This document shows, one piece after another, positions 1 through 13,100 of a stretch of 64,000 nt of DNA. This stretch comes from Glandiceps talaboti (taxonomy: Eukaryota; Hemichordata; Enteropneusta; Spengelidae). How positions within the stretch are numbered: the stretch's first letter is position 1; every line of letters starts with the position of its first letter. Position numbers and translations under genes: made by a program. Below the pieces are notes generated by a model. The model ran no database searches. It worked only from the letters and a program-made list of their open reading frames with translations, and was not told where the DNA came from. The DNA is taken from contig NC_135555.1 of NCBI RefSeq assembly GCF_964340395.1, positions 3,706,001-3,770,000 of the forward strand. The letters run 5' to 3'.

Positions 1-3000
1 ATTAAAATGTATAAAGCAAAACAAGTAAACAGGCATGAATTTCAACTCCTTAGATGAATCAACTTCTTAAATATGTGCCAGGATCATCTATCACTACTTT
101 TCAGTATCTAAGAGAAAATGGAACTCTTCTCTGAATTACAATGTGTCTTTTCTTCTTTAACAACTACAGCTTACAGAACTGAAACATTAACTATAATTTG
201 AATGAACCTGGTCCATTCTTCCAATGAGTTATTTTACTACAAGTTTCAGATCACAAGAAAAATAGCAATTCATCACACACAAAAAACGCAACAGCAGCAG
301 ACAAGTGGTATGTCAATACAACTCTAAACACTCCCTGACAGACGATGGCAATAGGTTCTTTGTGCAAATGTAGTGCATGACCCCTTGGTAGCCAGTGCAA
401 GGTGTACCCAGGTACAATAAATTTAAACCCGAATAACAAAACGCAAGGCTAGTAATGAGAAAACAAGAATTTATCATTCAGTACCCAGTTTTAACTGCGG
501 CTGTCAGGCATTCACCAAAAAGGTGGGTTCTCACATATTTCATTAGGGTAGCTGACAAGGTATGCTAATACAGCTAGTGTTCTTTGCTAAGGGTCATGAC
601 TTGGTAAAATTTACTGATACGTCAGTTCCTATGGATTTTTCAACCAGGGTTCACCACCCAAATATCTAAGTTGTAACGTCTCCAAGTTTCTCTCCCTTCC
701 CTCCTAGGTTCCCAAAACCCTAGCTGAATTAAGTTTTAACAATTTACCAGTTCCCACAACCAAACACTGTATAGTTCAATCCCCACCAAAACCCAATTTT
801 AAAGTCTACAAGTTCCCACAACCAAACCCTCCATACTTCGATTTAAAGTCTACCAGTTTCCAAAACCAAACACTGCACAGTTTCCCATCAAACTGTGGTA
901 CATTACAGGGCTTGGAAAGTCTACACAAACTTTACTATCTTTCCCTAAGTCCAAACATTTTATAATGATGTACACGCACTGTCTGAGGCATGGCATTTCC
1001 AGGCAGAATTCAGAATTCATTCAAAGATACAAATAATGTGTTATTTCTTTATTCTTCTCAAGTTTAGTCAACAAATTTCTTTGTTTATATGTATTCAATG
1101 ACAACTTACTTCATATTTTATAACAAGTAATTTAACAAAAGTGTCAAAGTTTTTTTCTTTTTCAAATTTTTGACTAGGCTTACAGGCATGATTTCCAAGT
1201 ACATGTACAGCACATGTGTAAAAACCTTCCAAGTTAGGGGTATTACTTTACATGCAACTAATGCATCTGATTTCTGAAGCAGATAAGCTAAGCACTCTGG
1301 GGAGAGTGCCTTCATCTGTCCCAGCTTTTTTGGTAGATTGAAAATGGCTCCATGTCATCACAGGATTTTTTCTACTAAACATCAAAAATGATCATTTCTG
1401 ACAAATCCATGCTGTGCATTCCACCCAGGTCTCAAATTGGACTCAAATTTGTGAATAGTTCAAAACAATGTTGCATTTTTGAAATTCACATATACGCATT
1501 AATACCTTGCAACATTCGTTAAAATATATTAATGAACTGGAAAGTCACAAGAAAACGTTGTTTGAAGAATACAAGAAAAACTCTAAAAATCAGGAACACA
1601 CTGCCCTTTCAAAAAGTCAAGTCATATTATATATTTGCAAACAAATTCAGTAAAAATTATGCTAGGACACAAACGTGAACATCAGTCGTCATTTTAAAAT
1701 TCAAAGAAACACTCATGAATTATATATGAAATTCAGTGAAATCATTAAGATCGCTATGGAATATAACTTTTACCAGTTGATTAATGACTATGTATTTCTC
1801 TTGTGTTAAATTATAGCAAACATAGACATACTGTAATTGCAATAGTAATACAGTCCTCCATACACACTGTTGTACGCATTGAAGGCAGAGAAATGCAGTT
1901 AGTAGTATTACTTGTACATGTAATATGACAACAATTTCCTTCAGCCACCAACTATTTCACACAACAGCAACAAATAGCTTCTAATTTCAAACCTGCCATC
2001 AAAATTACACTGGGGAACACCTTAAAAAAACCTGGGGGTTTTTTCAGTGAATTTGGTATATATTGCATTTCAAATAATATTTATTGTATCTGTTCGCTCT
2101 TCTGATAAAATATGTTACAGTTTCCATATTCTTAATCAGGGTGTAGATTTTATTCAAAAACATAATACATAAATTCCCACTGTTGGTGAAATTCACAAAA
2201 GGGTAGCAAACGGTGATCATTTTGTGCATACAACTATTTACAAACTGATTGAAATTTGTGCACATGAGAAAACTTCAGTAATCTAAAAATAATTTATTTA
2301 GTAAGGGTATAATAACCGACAGTGTGGACATGAATATCTTTTACGTTTCGACCTCATTATCTTTTCAAGCGATAGATGCTAGAGCCTTCACAATAATAAA
2401 ATGAGTATGTGTAATTAGTAATAATTGTGTATCTCATCTACACTTACATGTCAACACAACGATAAAGTGCATTTGTTGCTGAGTGTCACACTTTTTGCAA
2501 AAATGTTCCCAAGTATTTGTATAACCCGAAAGCAAGAGAGAAACTACTCATGGCATCAACCTCAGATGTTGTTTCAGACGACAAGATTTATAACTTCATG
2601 ACTAGACTAAAATCAACCATAATTAGCAATGACAGTACTAAACCTGCAAAAAATATAACCTCTCAGTTTTCCTCATTTCACAAACAGAAACCCAGATCTA
2701 GTAATATAATTTGGAGAAAAATGATCACGTTCTAAATACATAAATAACGCTATAGAGCATACTAACCAGACCAACAGCACACGACTGTTGTTAATCAAGA
2801 CGATGACCTGTCTGCAAAACCTGTCTAATGCTACGTGGTTGTCTAGGTAATTATGCATGTATGAAGTCTGAAGGGTAATGTTTCTTTTCTGTGCTGTAGC
2901 ATTATTAGTCAAAGAGTCTTAACCCAGACAGACAGACAGACAGTTGTAGCCCAAATCACCTTGACCTTTTCAATATCATCCAAATTTTGACCTTTTTTGT

Positions 3001-6000
3001 GTATCAAGTTTAACAATTTAATGACAAAGTAAATTGACAGACAGGCTGCAATATTGGAATGAAAGATTATAAAATTGGCATGCTCTAGTTAACTTTTTGT
3101 TCCTATTGTTAACAACACTAATTGATTGTGTCAAAGTACATGTTGAATACAGAACTGTCTAGTCTAGAACAGTGTACAGCGCTGTACAGGGAAAAAATGA
3201 CATAATGAAATGTTGCCTTTGACTTTACTTGGTCTCAAATATCTTTCTTGATACTGCAACTTGAGGAAATGTTGAGATGCAATTTAATTTTTGCGATGTC
3301 ATATGGAAAATATTTTCCTCAACAATGTAGAGTGTCTATATATCCTCCAAAACTGAACCATAAACTTTGTAAGGCTAGCATATGATGTCAAAATCCCTTT
3401 CAAGAAAAATATTGAAATCAAGCCACTCTTCAAATGTGGAATCGAAGAAATGTTTCCCTCTTTTTAACTAGTCAGGAGTGAAAGACGAAGAAAGGCGAGC
3501 TCTAGTCCTTTGTTATAAGAGGAGGGGGCGGGTTAGTTTCATTTTGCATGCATAAAATGAATATGTACATTAAAGGTGTTTTGACACTTTTTTGTCTGTC
3601 TTTGTCTGTCTATATATAACAATACAGTCTGACACCTTTCCAAAAATTTGTAAAACTTGAAAAGTGAGAAAATGTCTGCGTTTTATGGTTAGACTTACAG
3701 AGATCACAATTTCTCCTCTCTTTATCTACCTCCACAAGAAACAAAAGATGTATTGTTATTTTTCCTCTTCATTAACTCTAGTCATGTCGATGCTACTTGG
3801 CTGGGAAGAGTGTTTTATATATTATCACAGGCACGGATTTGTCATTTTACCACCTCACATTACATCAAACGCTGTGTACTTCCATATTTCAGTCGCCAAT
3901 CAATACACTTGACAACTCCAAAACGTGAAATATTAGCGTCTCATTACTCAGGTGAGCTCAACTACGATTGACCATTATGTGACCTCAGAGTCTCATCCCA
4001 GCTGTTAGATTTCAATGCACATATACACTTACCCCATATGCTGAGTGCATAACATCATGTAGTCTGCACCTCCTTAAGCGACTCTTAGCCCTACTTTTTC
4101 GCAGATTGAAAGTCTGACAACCTCCAAAAATTTCAACAAAAAAATAAATGGAAGTTTTCAACAGCTTCCAATTTAAATGAACATAGTGATATCTATACAA
4201 TTTATACACATAGAATGAAATTTAAAGATATTCCAACATTTGTCGGTCAACTCTCAATTCTACGTCTAGGTCCAAATCTTTCGTCCTGTAAGGGGAAAAA
4301 TCCTCGTAAGCATTGTTCCCTCCATACTCAGGTAGGTTCTAACCTCAATCAAATACACCAGACTTTAACCTTGAAAACAAAAATAACTCTGTCTAGACGA
4401 CTATTTATTCAGATAGTTCCTTGGCACAAAACCTGAAATTCTGTATTCATCTAGCCTACATTACATTTGCTGACACTAAGGCTTGACACAGAAAACGAAT
4501 GGAAATTTTCCACTACTTACACATTGCAGACAATTCCAGAGAAACTTACCCTGTTCCTGGTTTTCCTACAATAGTGAGTATTTAAAACTGAGACGCAATC
4601 TATAATCCTGTCTCTCACAGCCTGATGTCCTTGCTCTGTCTGACTGTGGCTTTGACCACTTTGGATTTGGGGGTTCAATGACCTATACTTGTCACTGCTG
4701 ACAGCCCTGTGCGTTGCTTGCTACACCTCACCGTTTAGTCTCAAACATCGTAGGGTTTGTCTCTCTCTGTGCAATCTGTAAAACTCTACTCGGTAGCTTT
4801 GGTCAAACTGTACTGGAAAGCCAGACAGTATCTACAGACACCAGACAACAACAGCAGACGGATGGTAAAGGTCAGGTGCTGGCGGCACATTCTATTCTGC
4901 CTCAGTGCATATAGGGGTAGACAGCATCACTGAGGAGGGACTCTGTTTGTATGTCATCAAAGATTTCCAACAATGCTAAAGTCAAATGTGATGTATGAAC
5001 ATTCTTATTTATAAACACTATGATTATATCTATACCTTTTTGTAGTTTCTTTTCCTTTTTTTAATCAGTTTTAGTTCTCCTCCTACCATTTCCCAATGTG
5101 GCCTGTGAGGGCGTTTCAATAGCAACAACATGCAACAGGATAAATCTTGCATTTTAGCTTCCCTCACAAAAGACAATGACATGTCTGATATTTTATCTAC
5201 CAACCATTACTTCTCATAAATCTATTTTATTTCTACATAATATTGCTCAGGTTACATAGTTTTCAATTCACAAAACTCACAGGAATTCATCTCATGTACA
5301 CAAAAAACAGCCTTTTTTTACAGAAAATAAAATAAATAATTTTAGCTACCAATAGGAAATATTAATTTTTAGATCTAATTTTCATTCAATTTATGACAAA
5401 AAGTAGAAAAAACAAAATGGGTTCTTGGTGACACTAAACTGCACAAAAAATAGCTTTTGCAACAAAAAAATGGATCTACTTCATCAGATGCAAATATATT
5501 ACAGACAAAACAAGGCTGGATGATGTCGAAAAGAGTGAATTAATAGCATTCTCAAACACATTCAGACAGTGAATGAGATCTTACCCAGTTCACAGTAGCG
5601 CATCTGCCTGCTAAACAAAACAACAGTACTTAAAATATGCGGGAAAGCCAATTCTAAATAAGCAAACACAAAGGGAAGGTGTGAGAATAAGTGTAAATGG
5701 GTACTTATACACCAAACAATAGCAGTTAAAAAGTGCCAGACCTCTAGAAATGTCCTGTCTGTGCATAAATTAATGTCTTGTAACATCTACAGCCCATATT
5801 CCACATCACACTGTATGGTTTCCTTTTTTTTTTTTTCGAAAAAAATAGTGTCCAAATTATACGCTGGACAATAGCTGTATTTGATACAGAGAGACACAGC
5901 AATCAATGATACCAGAGAATAGGATCGTCACCATCCCTCCACATGTCTTTTATCTCCTTTCCTTATCATCTATCAGTCTGAAAACATTCACAACTACTCC

Positions 6001-7652
6001 ATTTCAAACTACTAACACTAAGTTTCAGCTTTGATGAATTTTGGTTTTTGTTGTTGCTAGGAATCTTATTCTAGCCAATGAGAAGAGTTGTATAACAAGT
6101 TGAACCAAAAAGTAATTTCTCTTTGTCTGATACATGTAATTAGTCATCAGTGATAAAAATCCAAATGAAAGATGACATTTTCATATATTTGAATGAATTT
6201 CATTTTGGACTAAAGCTTTTTAAAACCTGTTCCTTTTTTTGGTATTTGGTACTTTCTACCCTAAAAAATCTATCCTACTACTATCTCTGCATGAAGCAAA
6301 ACAAAAAGGATCACCTTAAATAAAAACAGCTCAGTGATATTTCTATTTCTTGTTTAAATTCAGATGACTAGGATTGCAATTTGTGTGTGAAAACAGTTGT
6401 CTGGTAGAACCTACAGGAAAAGTTAGTCCAGAAGAAAACACTGCTAACATGTAATTCTTGGTGCCTCCACTGACAGTGATAACACTAACCCAGCATTGAA
6501 ACATCAGTCTACCGGCAACAAACATTCTACCATTATTAATGTTATCAAAAACTCAAATCTACACATTTTATAGGAAATACAAAACCTCATTTACGCATAT
6601 CAACACAATTGCTTATTGTCTCATTTTGAAATGAAACTTTAAGAATAAATTTGAGATTCAAAATTACAATGACGCTACACCGGTAATTTCATCTTGATTT
6701 TAATAGAAAGTATCATAAAATTGTGAAATCAGCTATTTCACTGAGAGTTTGATGATTGCATCACTACAATATTAATTCCTGCCAGTATGATCTCAAGCAC
6801 TTACACTGATACATACAAATGAGTATGTAGGTTGCAGTAACATTATCGTAATATCCACGTAGACATAATGGCAATAATAACTCTTTTTTATCATTTATAC
6901 ATCATACGTGGGCTTAATTCTACAAAGCCAGCCAATCAATTGATGCACATACAAGAACAAAAGATAAGAAATCGTAGACTTTCGAACTTTGCATAATGAG
7001 GTGTGTTGTATTCTGCGTGTCGCATGTCGTTCATTGTACAGGCAGTTGTGTTTTCGTTGAATACTTCCCATTCTTTGGCTGACTCCATTTTGTTCTAGAC
7101 ATAACAAGTTATTTCTGGAAGCCCCCTCAAAAATGTGTTTTAAATCGAAATGTCAAACATCCTTCAAAATGTCTTCACTATAGATATACACAGCATCAAA
7201 AGGTTCAACTGTAAAGTATTTCTGACAAAAAATCAAGCGAACGTAAATGGTATTTTTCCCATTCACAGAATCAAGCCAAACTTTTCTGACAATTCAATAC
7301 GTCAGTAGATGGTATTTTTACCAAGATACCAAGTTTCTCTGAAAACAAAATCCTTCAAGAAGTTATGCTTGCCATTGACGAATTCAACATAAACTTCCTG
7401 AAACTGGAATTCTTCTAGAAGGTATTTATGCAATAAATAGAATCAATACAAATAGTTATCTGAAAACACAACCCTGGTAAAATGCTGTTTTTCTTATCAA
7501 TTAAGACACTGTTTTTACAGAGAATGTTAATGTGAGAATCACAACCTATCTTTAATTAAGGGAAACACCACTCCAGGAATCAAGACATTTTCATGAACTT
7601 TAAGTCATTTCATGCTTTCACATCAGCTAAGTTGCCAAGAAACACCAACCTG
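1..7652. other. No gene recognised; AT-rich, CpG-poor
   Basis: All open frames are short (under 85 codons), low-complexity or stop-limited. Small structures only: about three imperfect CCACAACCAAACACTG-type repeats at 735-890 and a short GACA run near 2926-2942. The stretch could be intronic or intergenic. Confidence 0.6.
735..890. repeat. Imperfect tandem repeat, about 3 copies
   Basis: Units beginning CTACCAGTTCCCACAACC (with variants) recur at about 744, 807 and 851, each followed by AAAC(A/C)CT and a CATACTT/CACAGTT-type end. Spacing is irregular (63 then 44 bp). Confidence 0.5.
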
Positions 7653-8075
7653 ACACTTAAAATTTAAGGAATTTTCGAAAACTTCTGAAGAGTTATTTCA
7701 TGATCACATGACCTAAATTGATTGCCAAGAAACACTAAATTGAAACTTGCTTCATATTCATTGTCCTAGCAGTGGTCCAGCATTGCCTCATGGGAGTCAG
7801 AAGACATGCATAGGTACTACGATAGTATTTTATGAACAAATATTCATGACTACTATGTACTTATTACCTTCAGATAAATTCACGAATATTTATTGCTCAA
7901 CTTATACATATGCACATTTGTTAGATCCCATGAGGCAATGCTGCACCACTGCTAGGACAATGAATGTGAAGCAAGTTTCAATTTAGTGTTTCTTGGCAAT
8001 CAATTTAGGTGATGTTATCATGAAATAACTCTTCAGTACACAAAGTTTTTGAAAAATTCCTTAATTTCCTGAAGT
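7653..8075. mobile_element. Fold-back element with ~140-bp inverted arms
   Basis: The left arm 7653-7794 is repeated as its reverse complement at 7927-8075, with roughly 90% identity by eye. Both arms share the blocks ATTGCCAAGAAACACTAAAT, TTCATTGTCCTAGCAGTGGT and GCATTGCCTCATGGG. The 132-bp centre shows no coding capacity; the 79-codon frame at 7747-7986 merely crosses the arms. This is the architecture of a long-TIR MITE or fold-back transposon. I see no convincing target duplication. Confidence 0.65.
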
Positions 8076-9754
8076 GGCATTTTTTTCTACTGTGTACATA
8101 CAATATATTAGTCATGATGCTATTTTAGTGCATTCACTACACCACACATTACAGATTAATAAATATTGAAACATGCATACATGTATATGTGCAGAATGAC
8201 TGAACTTGCAATGCTCAAATATACAAAAATTGTGATGTCATTTGAGCTAAAGATAGTGAGCTTAGTAAATGAGCTGAAAAGTAGTATACAGATTTGAAAC
8301 CATGTAAATGTAATTACGAACTGATTGCTATAACGCACTCTTTATGTGATGACAACATTGGTTTCAGATGTTCAAAATAGTACAGTCACTTGTTCACAAC
8401 TGTATAGGTGTTCGGTCTATGTCAACTTACATTATAGTTGTGAGGAACATACATCTGTGGTGAAAAGTGCATCAATATTGACTCCCTGCTTTTCAAAAGG
8501 GTATACAATGCACTTGTAAGTAATGAAAACGTGCAAATGCTGTCTTTCTCTATTAAAGAATTTCTCGTTACATTCTCTTTTCAGGTGGCATTTATTGAGT
8601 AATGAAAACTCACACAGGTTTCCAGATGTGATATTGATGCACAGAAAGGTAAAGAAAACAGATAATTGCGGTGGAAATGCTCAGTCAGCATCTTTCCCTG
8701 CAATGGTTTCCACATGGAAGAGCAATATATGAATTGATCTATATGGACATTACTAGGTTTTTAGGCCAAATAAAAAAAGTGGGTGTTTCCTATAACCAGA
8801 CTGACCCTAGTTTAAGCCTCTGACCCTAAAAATTTTTTTTAAACATTTAATACAAAAGATAAGAAATTCTTTGTCTTCTTGACCTTCATGCAGGTATGTT
8901 TTTTTTCCCCAGTGATGTGGGTACATATTTCATCAAACTATCACAGAAGGTGTTTAAATAAATAACAACATTTTTCAAAAATAACAATTAAAAAGATAAA
9001 ACAAAATAAAATAAATTCCCAACCTATCTACCCTATTTCCTAAGGCTATGTTGACAGAAACACACAATGGTATTTTTTTGCCTTATCATATCCTCAACTG
9101 TTGTAATTTCCCTTCAAATGTATAGATGTATTAAACTTCTACTACCTGTAACTGGGGTTACAGTAGTATGTTTTTTTTATTAGACGATCGATAATATATA
9201 TATGCACTGAAAATAATTGTACAATCATGTCAATTAGAGTTTTTATTTTATCTTTATTTTTAGTCATAGTTATAAGTTGAAATCATGATTACATTGGTGT
9301 GCAGATTTTTTGGGGTGGACCCAAAAATCAATTTGATTGGATATATTGCACCATACTGTGTACTGCTAAGTTACAATTGTGATTGGGGGGGGGGGGGGGG
9401 GCTGATTTTTTTTGCACCATATTTTATGTACTGCTACATAATTATATTTCCTCACACACAGGTGATTCAATACCACTAGAACTCTGCTACGTAGGTAAGT
9501 AATAAAATTCTAAATTTGTCACTTAAAGATGGAGATGGAACTCTGCCACCTAGGTAAGTCTTAAAATGTATAACTTGTAATAAAACTTTACTAATATTCA
9601 TATCTTCTAAGATAGCACTTTTAAGATAGCCAACTAGGTGAGTAATAAATTTTACAACTCAACAACCTGTTGGACTTCAAAATGTAAATTCCTGACAAAT
9701 TTTATAACTATTTTTGGTTAGAAATGCACAATAATTTACATGTATTTCAGATTT
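8076..9754. other. No gene seen; G17-type run and short duplication
   Basis: A poly-G run lies near 9385-9400. A ~45-bp imperfect duplication (TGCACCATACTGTGTACTGC at 9347 and its diverged copy at 9412) flanks it. Two AACTCTGC(T/C)ACGTAGGTAAGT-like copies at 9480 and 9540 look like repeat debris. Confidence 0.45.
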
Positions 9755-10162
9755 CCAATATGGCCACCGACTACTGTTAAACTCTATGGTATATCAAAAT
9801 TGAGCCATTTTGGAAACCAATATGGCCACCGACTACTGTTAAACTCTATGGTATATCAAAATTGAGCCATTTTGGAAACCAATATGGCCACCGACTACTG
9901 TTAAACTCTATGGTATATCAAAATTGAGCCATTTTGGAAACTAATATGGCCCCGACTACTGTTAAACTCTATGTTATATCAAAATTGAGCCATTTTGGAA
10001 ACCAATATGGCTGCCGACTACTGTGTTAATGCTATGGTATATCAAAAATGAGCCATTTTAGAATCCAATATGGCTGCCAACTACTGTGTTAACTCTATGG
10101 TATATCAAAAATCAGCCATTTTAGAATCCAATATGGCAGTCAAATATGTGTTAACTGTATGG
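9755..10162. repeat. 62-bp minisatellite, ~6.5 copies
   Basis: CCAATATGGCCACCGACTAC-led units start at 9755, 9817, 9879, 9941, 10002, 10065 and 10128 (61-63 bp apart), each containing TATGGTATATCAAAA and GAGCCATTTT. The first three are near-identical; copies from 10002 onward share GGCTGCC and GTGTTAA changes, so the array has two subfamilies in order. Confidence 0.9.
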
Positions 10163-13100
10163 AAAACACAAGATTGCTGATTTTCTTGAAAACAAGACAG
10201 TGGACCCAAAAATTTTTTTATTATACCTAAAGGGCCGGAAGCAACATTTCATATACCAATTTTAGAATCTTGAATTTCTGTGAAATTCGTCCCCGAGGTG
10301 AATTTTACCTTAATACATTAGAGTATGACAATTGTAAAAGTTCTAATCCAGGTACTAAATAGCCAACATTGGTGCTTCATCAACCAAACACTAAAAGGTT
10401 GGTTCACCTTTTCAGTTTACATAATGCAAAACTATGATGGAGTCACTGTACCTAGAAATTACCATTTATAAGGCTTTCTTAGAAATGTAAGGAAAATGAA
10501 ACATTCAGTGCACTCTCTAGGGTATCCTCAATAATGCATTAAATTATCCAGACTGTCACATTGATATAAATTGTCTGTCTACAGAGCAAACTCTGAAAGT
10601 AGGTTGATCATTCTATTCTTTGTATTGCGTGCAGCCATCTTGTTGTACAAAAACCCTGTATTATCACTTTTTGGTAAGGTTAATACATAATAACAGTTTT
10701 TATGTTGCACAGAATAAATTTTCAGTTTTAAACATTTTTATGATTTTGTTATTCTCACTCAAGACCCGCAAATGTTTTCCGTACAAACAGAACGTAATGT
10801 CATTGTGTGTAACTTTATATGCAGGTCGTTTAGCCTTACAAACACTACTAGCAACTAGACCATAGCAAATAAAGTATACAATATTTATTACAATATATCT
10901 TATGCAATATGCAACTAAAATATTTCTTTCCAAAAATTACAAACATTCTCTAGTAATTATAACAACGAACATTTTTTTGACATTATTTTCAATACAGAGA
11001 GACTTTGTTTTACATCATTGTCCAATTACTGAAATCATAATACAACCCATGATATAAATTACATAAAGATACAGACTTAAATGATGACGTGTACAACATG
11101 ACAGGTCTCAAAAAGTCAGAGATTAATACGTAAATTTTGATGTGTACATCATGAATGGTCCAACAAGTAGAGTTTGAGTTATGGAATAGCATTGTGACTC
11201 AGAGACAAGTACTTTCAATTTTACTAACTTTGAATTATATTTTTTTCGGTCAAATTTTGACGGGTTTTTCACTACTATGGTAGTCAAAAACCTTTCTATA
11301 CCTCTTCATTAGCATTCACGGATAAATAGTCTCATTTGGATTATTTCAACAAAAAGTACATAGGTACCTATGTTTCCCCAGCCTTTTTATTATGGTGGTA
11401 CTCAATCAAATTACCATATTATGTAATACCATAGACCCTCAGGTGGGGGACTATGGTTATAAAAAAAAGCACATCCTTCTTTTTCAACACAAAAGTTTAG
11501 AAACCTTACCACTGAACAATTACACCTGTCAAAACATCAAGATTCAATTGAAAATCTTCCTAACTGCCAATTTTGACCTACAAATCATACATGAAATGGT
11601 TTGATTCATGTAGGCTATTACAAAATGATGCCTGCTTTGTGCAATTACTGAATATTTTGCTGTGTTCCACTATTAAACACTAATCCCTACTCACCAAACT
11701 GTACTGTGGACAAATTACATGCAAGCACAGACAGTATCATGTATAAATTCTGTAAGCAGTTATGCACTTCAGTAATTGCATTTTAGCTGGTAACATTTGC
11801 TTCTCAACATCACACATAAATCAAAGACTCAGCGGAAAACAAGATGGGCTACCCGAGTGAATTTGGAAATTTGAAATGTCAAATGTTAGCATCAGTCACA
11901 TTCGTAACTTTGCCTCTGGGTAATTAACGTACAATGCCCCAAGCTACTGCAGTCAAAGCTGATGGATCTTGACTCAGCAAATTACGATTCACTTTCTCTC
12001 TGACGATGCAGGCTGACAACTTGTAATCTTACATGCGTGTATGTTGCAACCTGATTCTGGGCCGAGCCAAACCAAGCACTTACGCAACTTTCTGCAGACT
12101 GCATACAAATCATTCATGTGTCATATCGTCTACTTGGCAAGCACTGGAAAATATACTTCATGCATGCCGTCATTTCATATGCTTAATTTTCAGAGCACAA
12201 TCTCTCACCATATGTACCACTTCAAATGTTCAACTGTGACCTACCACATAAACCATGAACTTGAAACATGGCAATTCTGTCAGACAAGACATTCTGTTCA
12301 AATGAGGCTATTTCCCTTTCGATAAATTTGTAACACTTCCTAATACAGACAACCGTACAAACTACAATTCAATTATTTAAACACACATAAAATTATATTT
12401 CTGAATGTTAAAATTTTACTTGATATTTTTCTCTGAAATTAATTGCTTTCACAAAATGTCTGTATGTCTATCATAATCATCTGTATGAACAAAGTAATTC
12501 CGTTTCATTAGGCAACCCAAACACACCCTCACTGCTACCTGAGGATGCTACATTGCATGGGAGAGGAAAGGAGTCTGTTGGTATATAAACATTCGTTGAA
12601 TCCATCAAAATGCCTTGGGATGCATCAGGGTGCTCTGCTAAAACCATTCTAAACTTGTAGTGTGTGTATCAATAATACATACATTTCCCCAGCTGTAGCT
12701 GTCCTAGTTGTAAACATGACCCGCACATGTAAGTAGGCCTAAGGGACGACCAAGAAGTACCTTGTGAGGAACAAAGGCAGCAGTTACTCTTAGGAGATAA
12801 CTATGGAATACCCCAAAAGGAAAGAACCAGAAGTGAGGAAAAAATCTGGGAGATAATTCACTATAAATGTCTTAAATTACCACAAGGGAAGGTGAACAAA
12901 GTGTCAACTTTCGTAGTACCTTATGTTTATAAGTATTAATGGTTTAATATAAACTGTAATTTTTAAGGTATTTTTTAAGGTCAGTATCCTTTCCAATGAA
13001 TTGTTGTGGTCAATGATGTCCTAGCTTTTCCAGGAAAGTTTTGGGTCAGAAATGAATTTCAGGCGTCAGTAATGTCATTTTCCGGAAGCATCTTCGGAAT

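Noticed and set aside
4550-4580. Minus-strand ILTIVGKPGTG followed by GTAAGT, resembling a Walker A motif at an exon end
   Set aside because: An in-frame TAA lies directly upstream, leaving at most a ~16-bp exon, and no following exon starting with K(S/T) was found nearby. Probably chance.
5581-5607. Minus-strand TTTTGTTTAG acceptor and GGTAAGA donor around ~25 bp, a possible micro-exon
   Set aside because: Too short to test by eye and no partner exons recognised.
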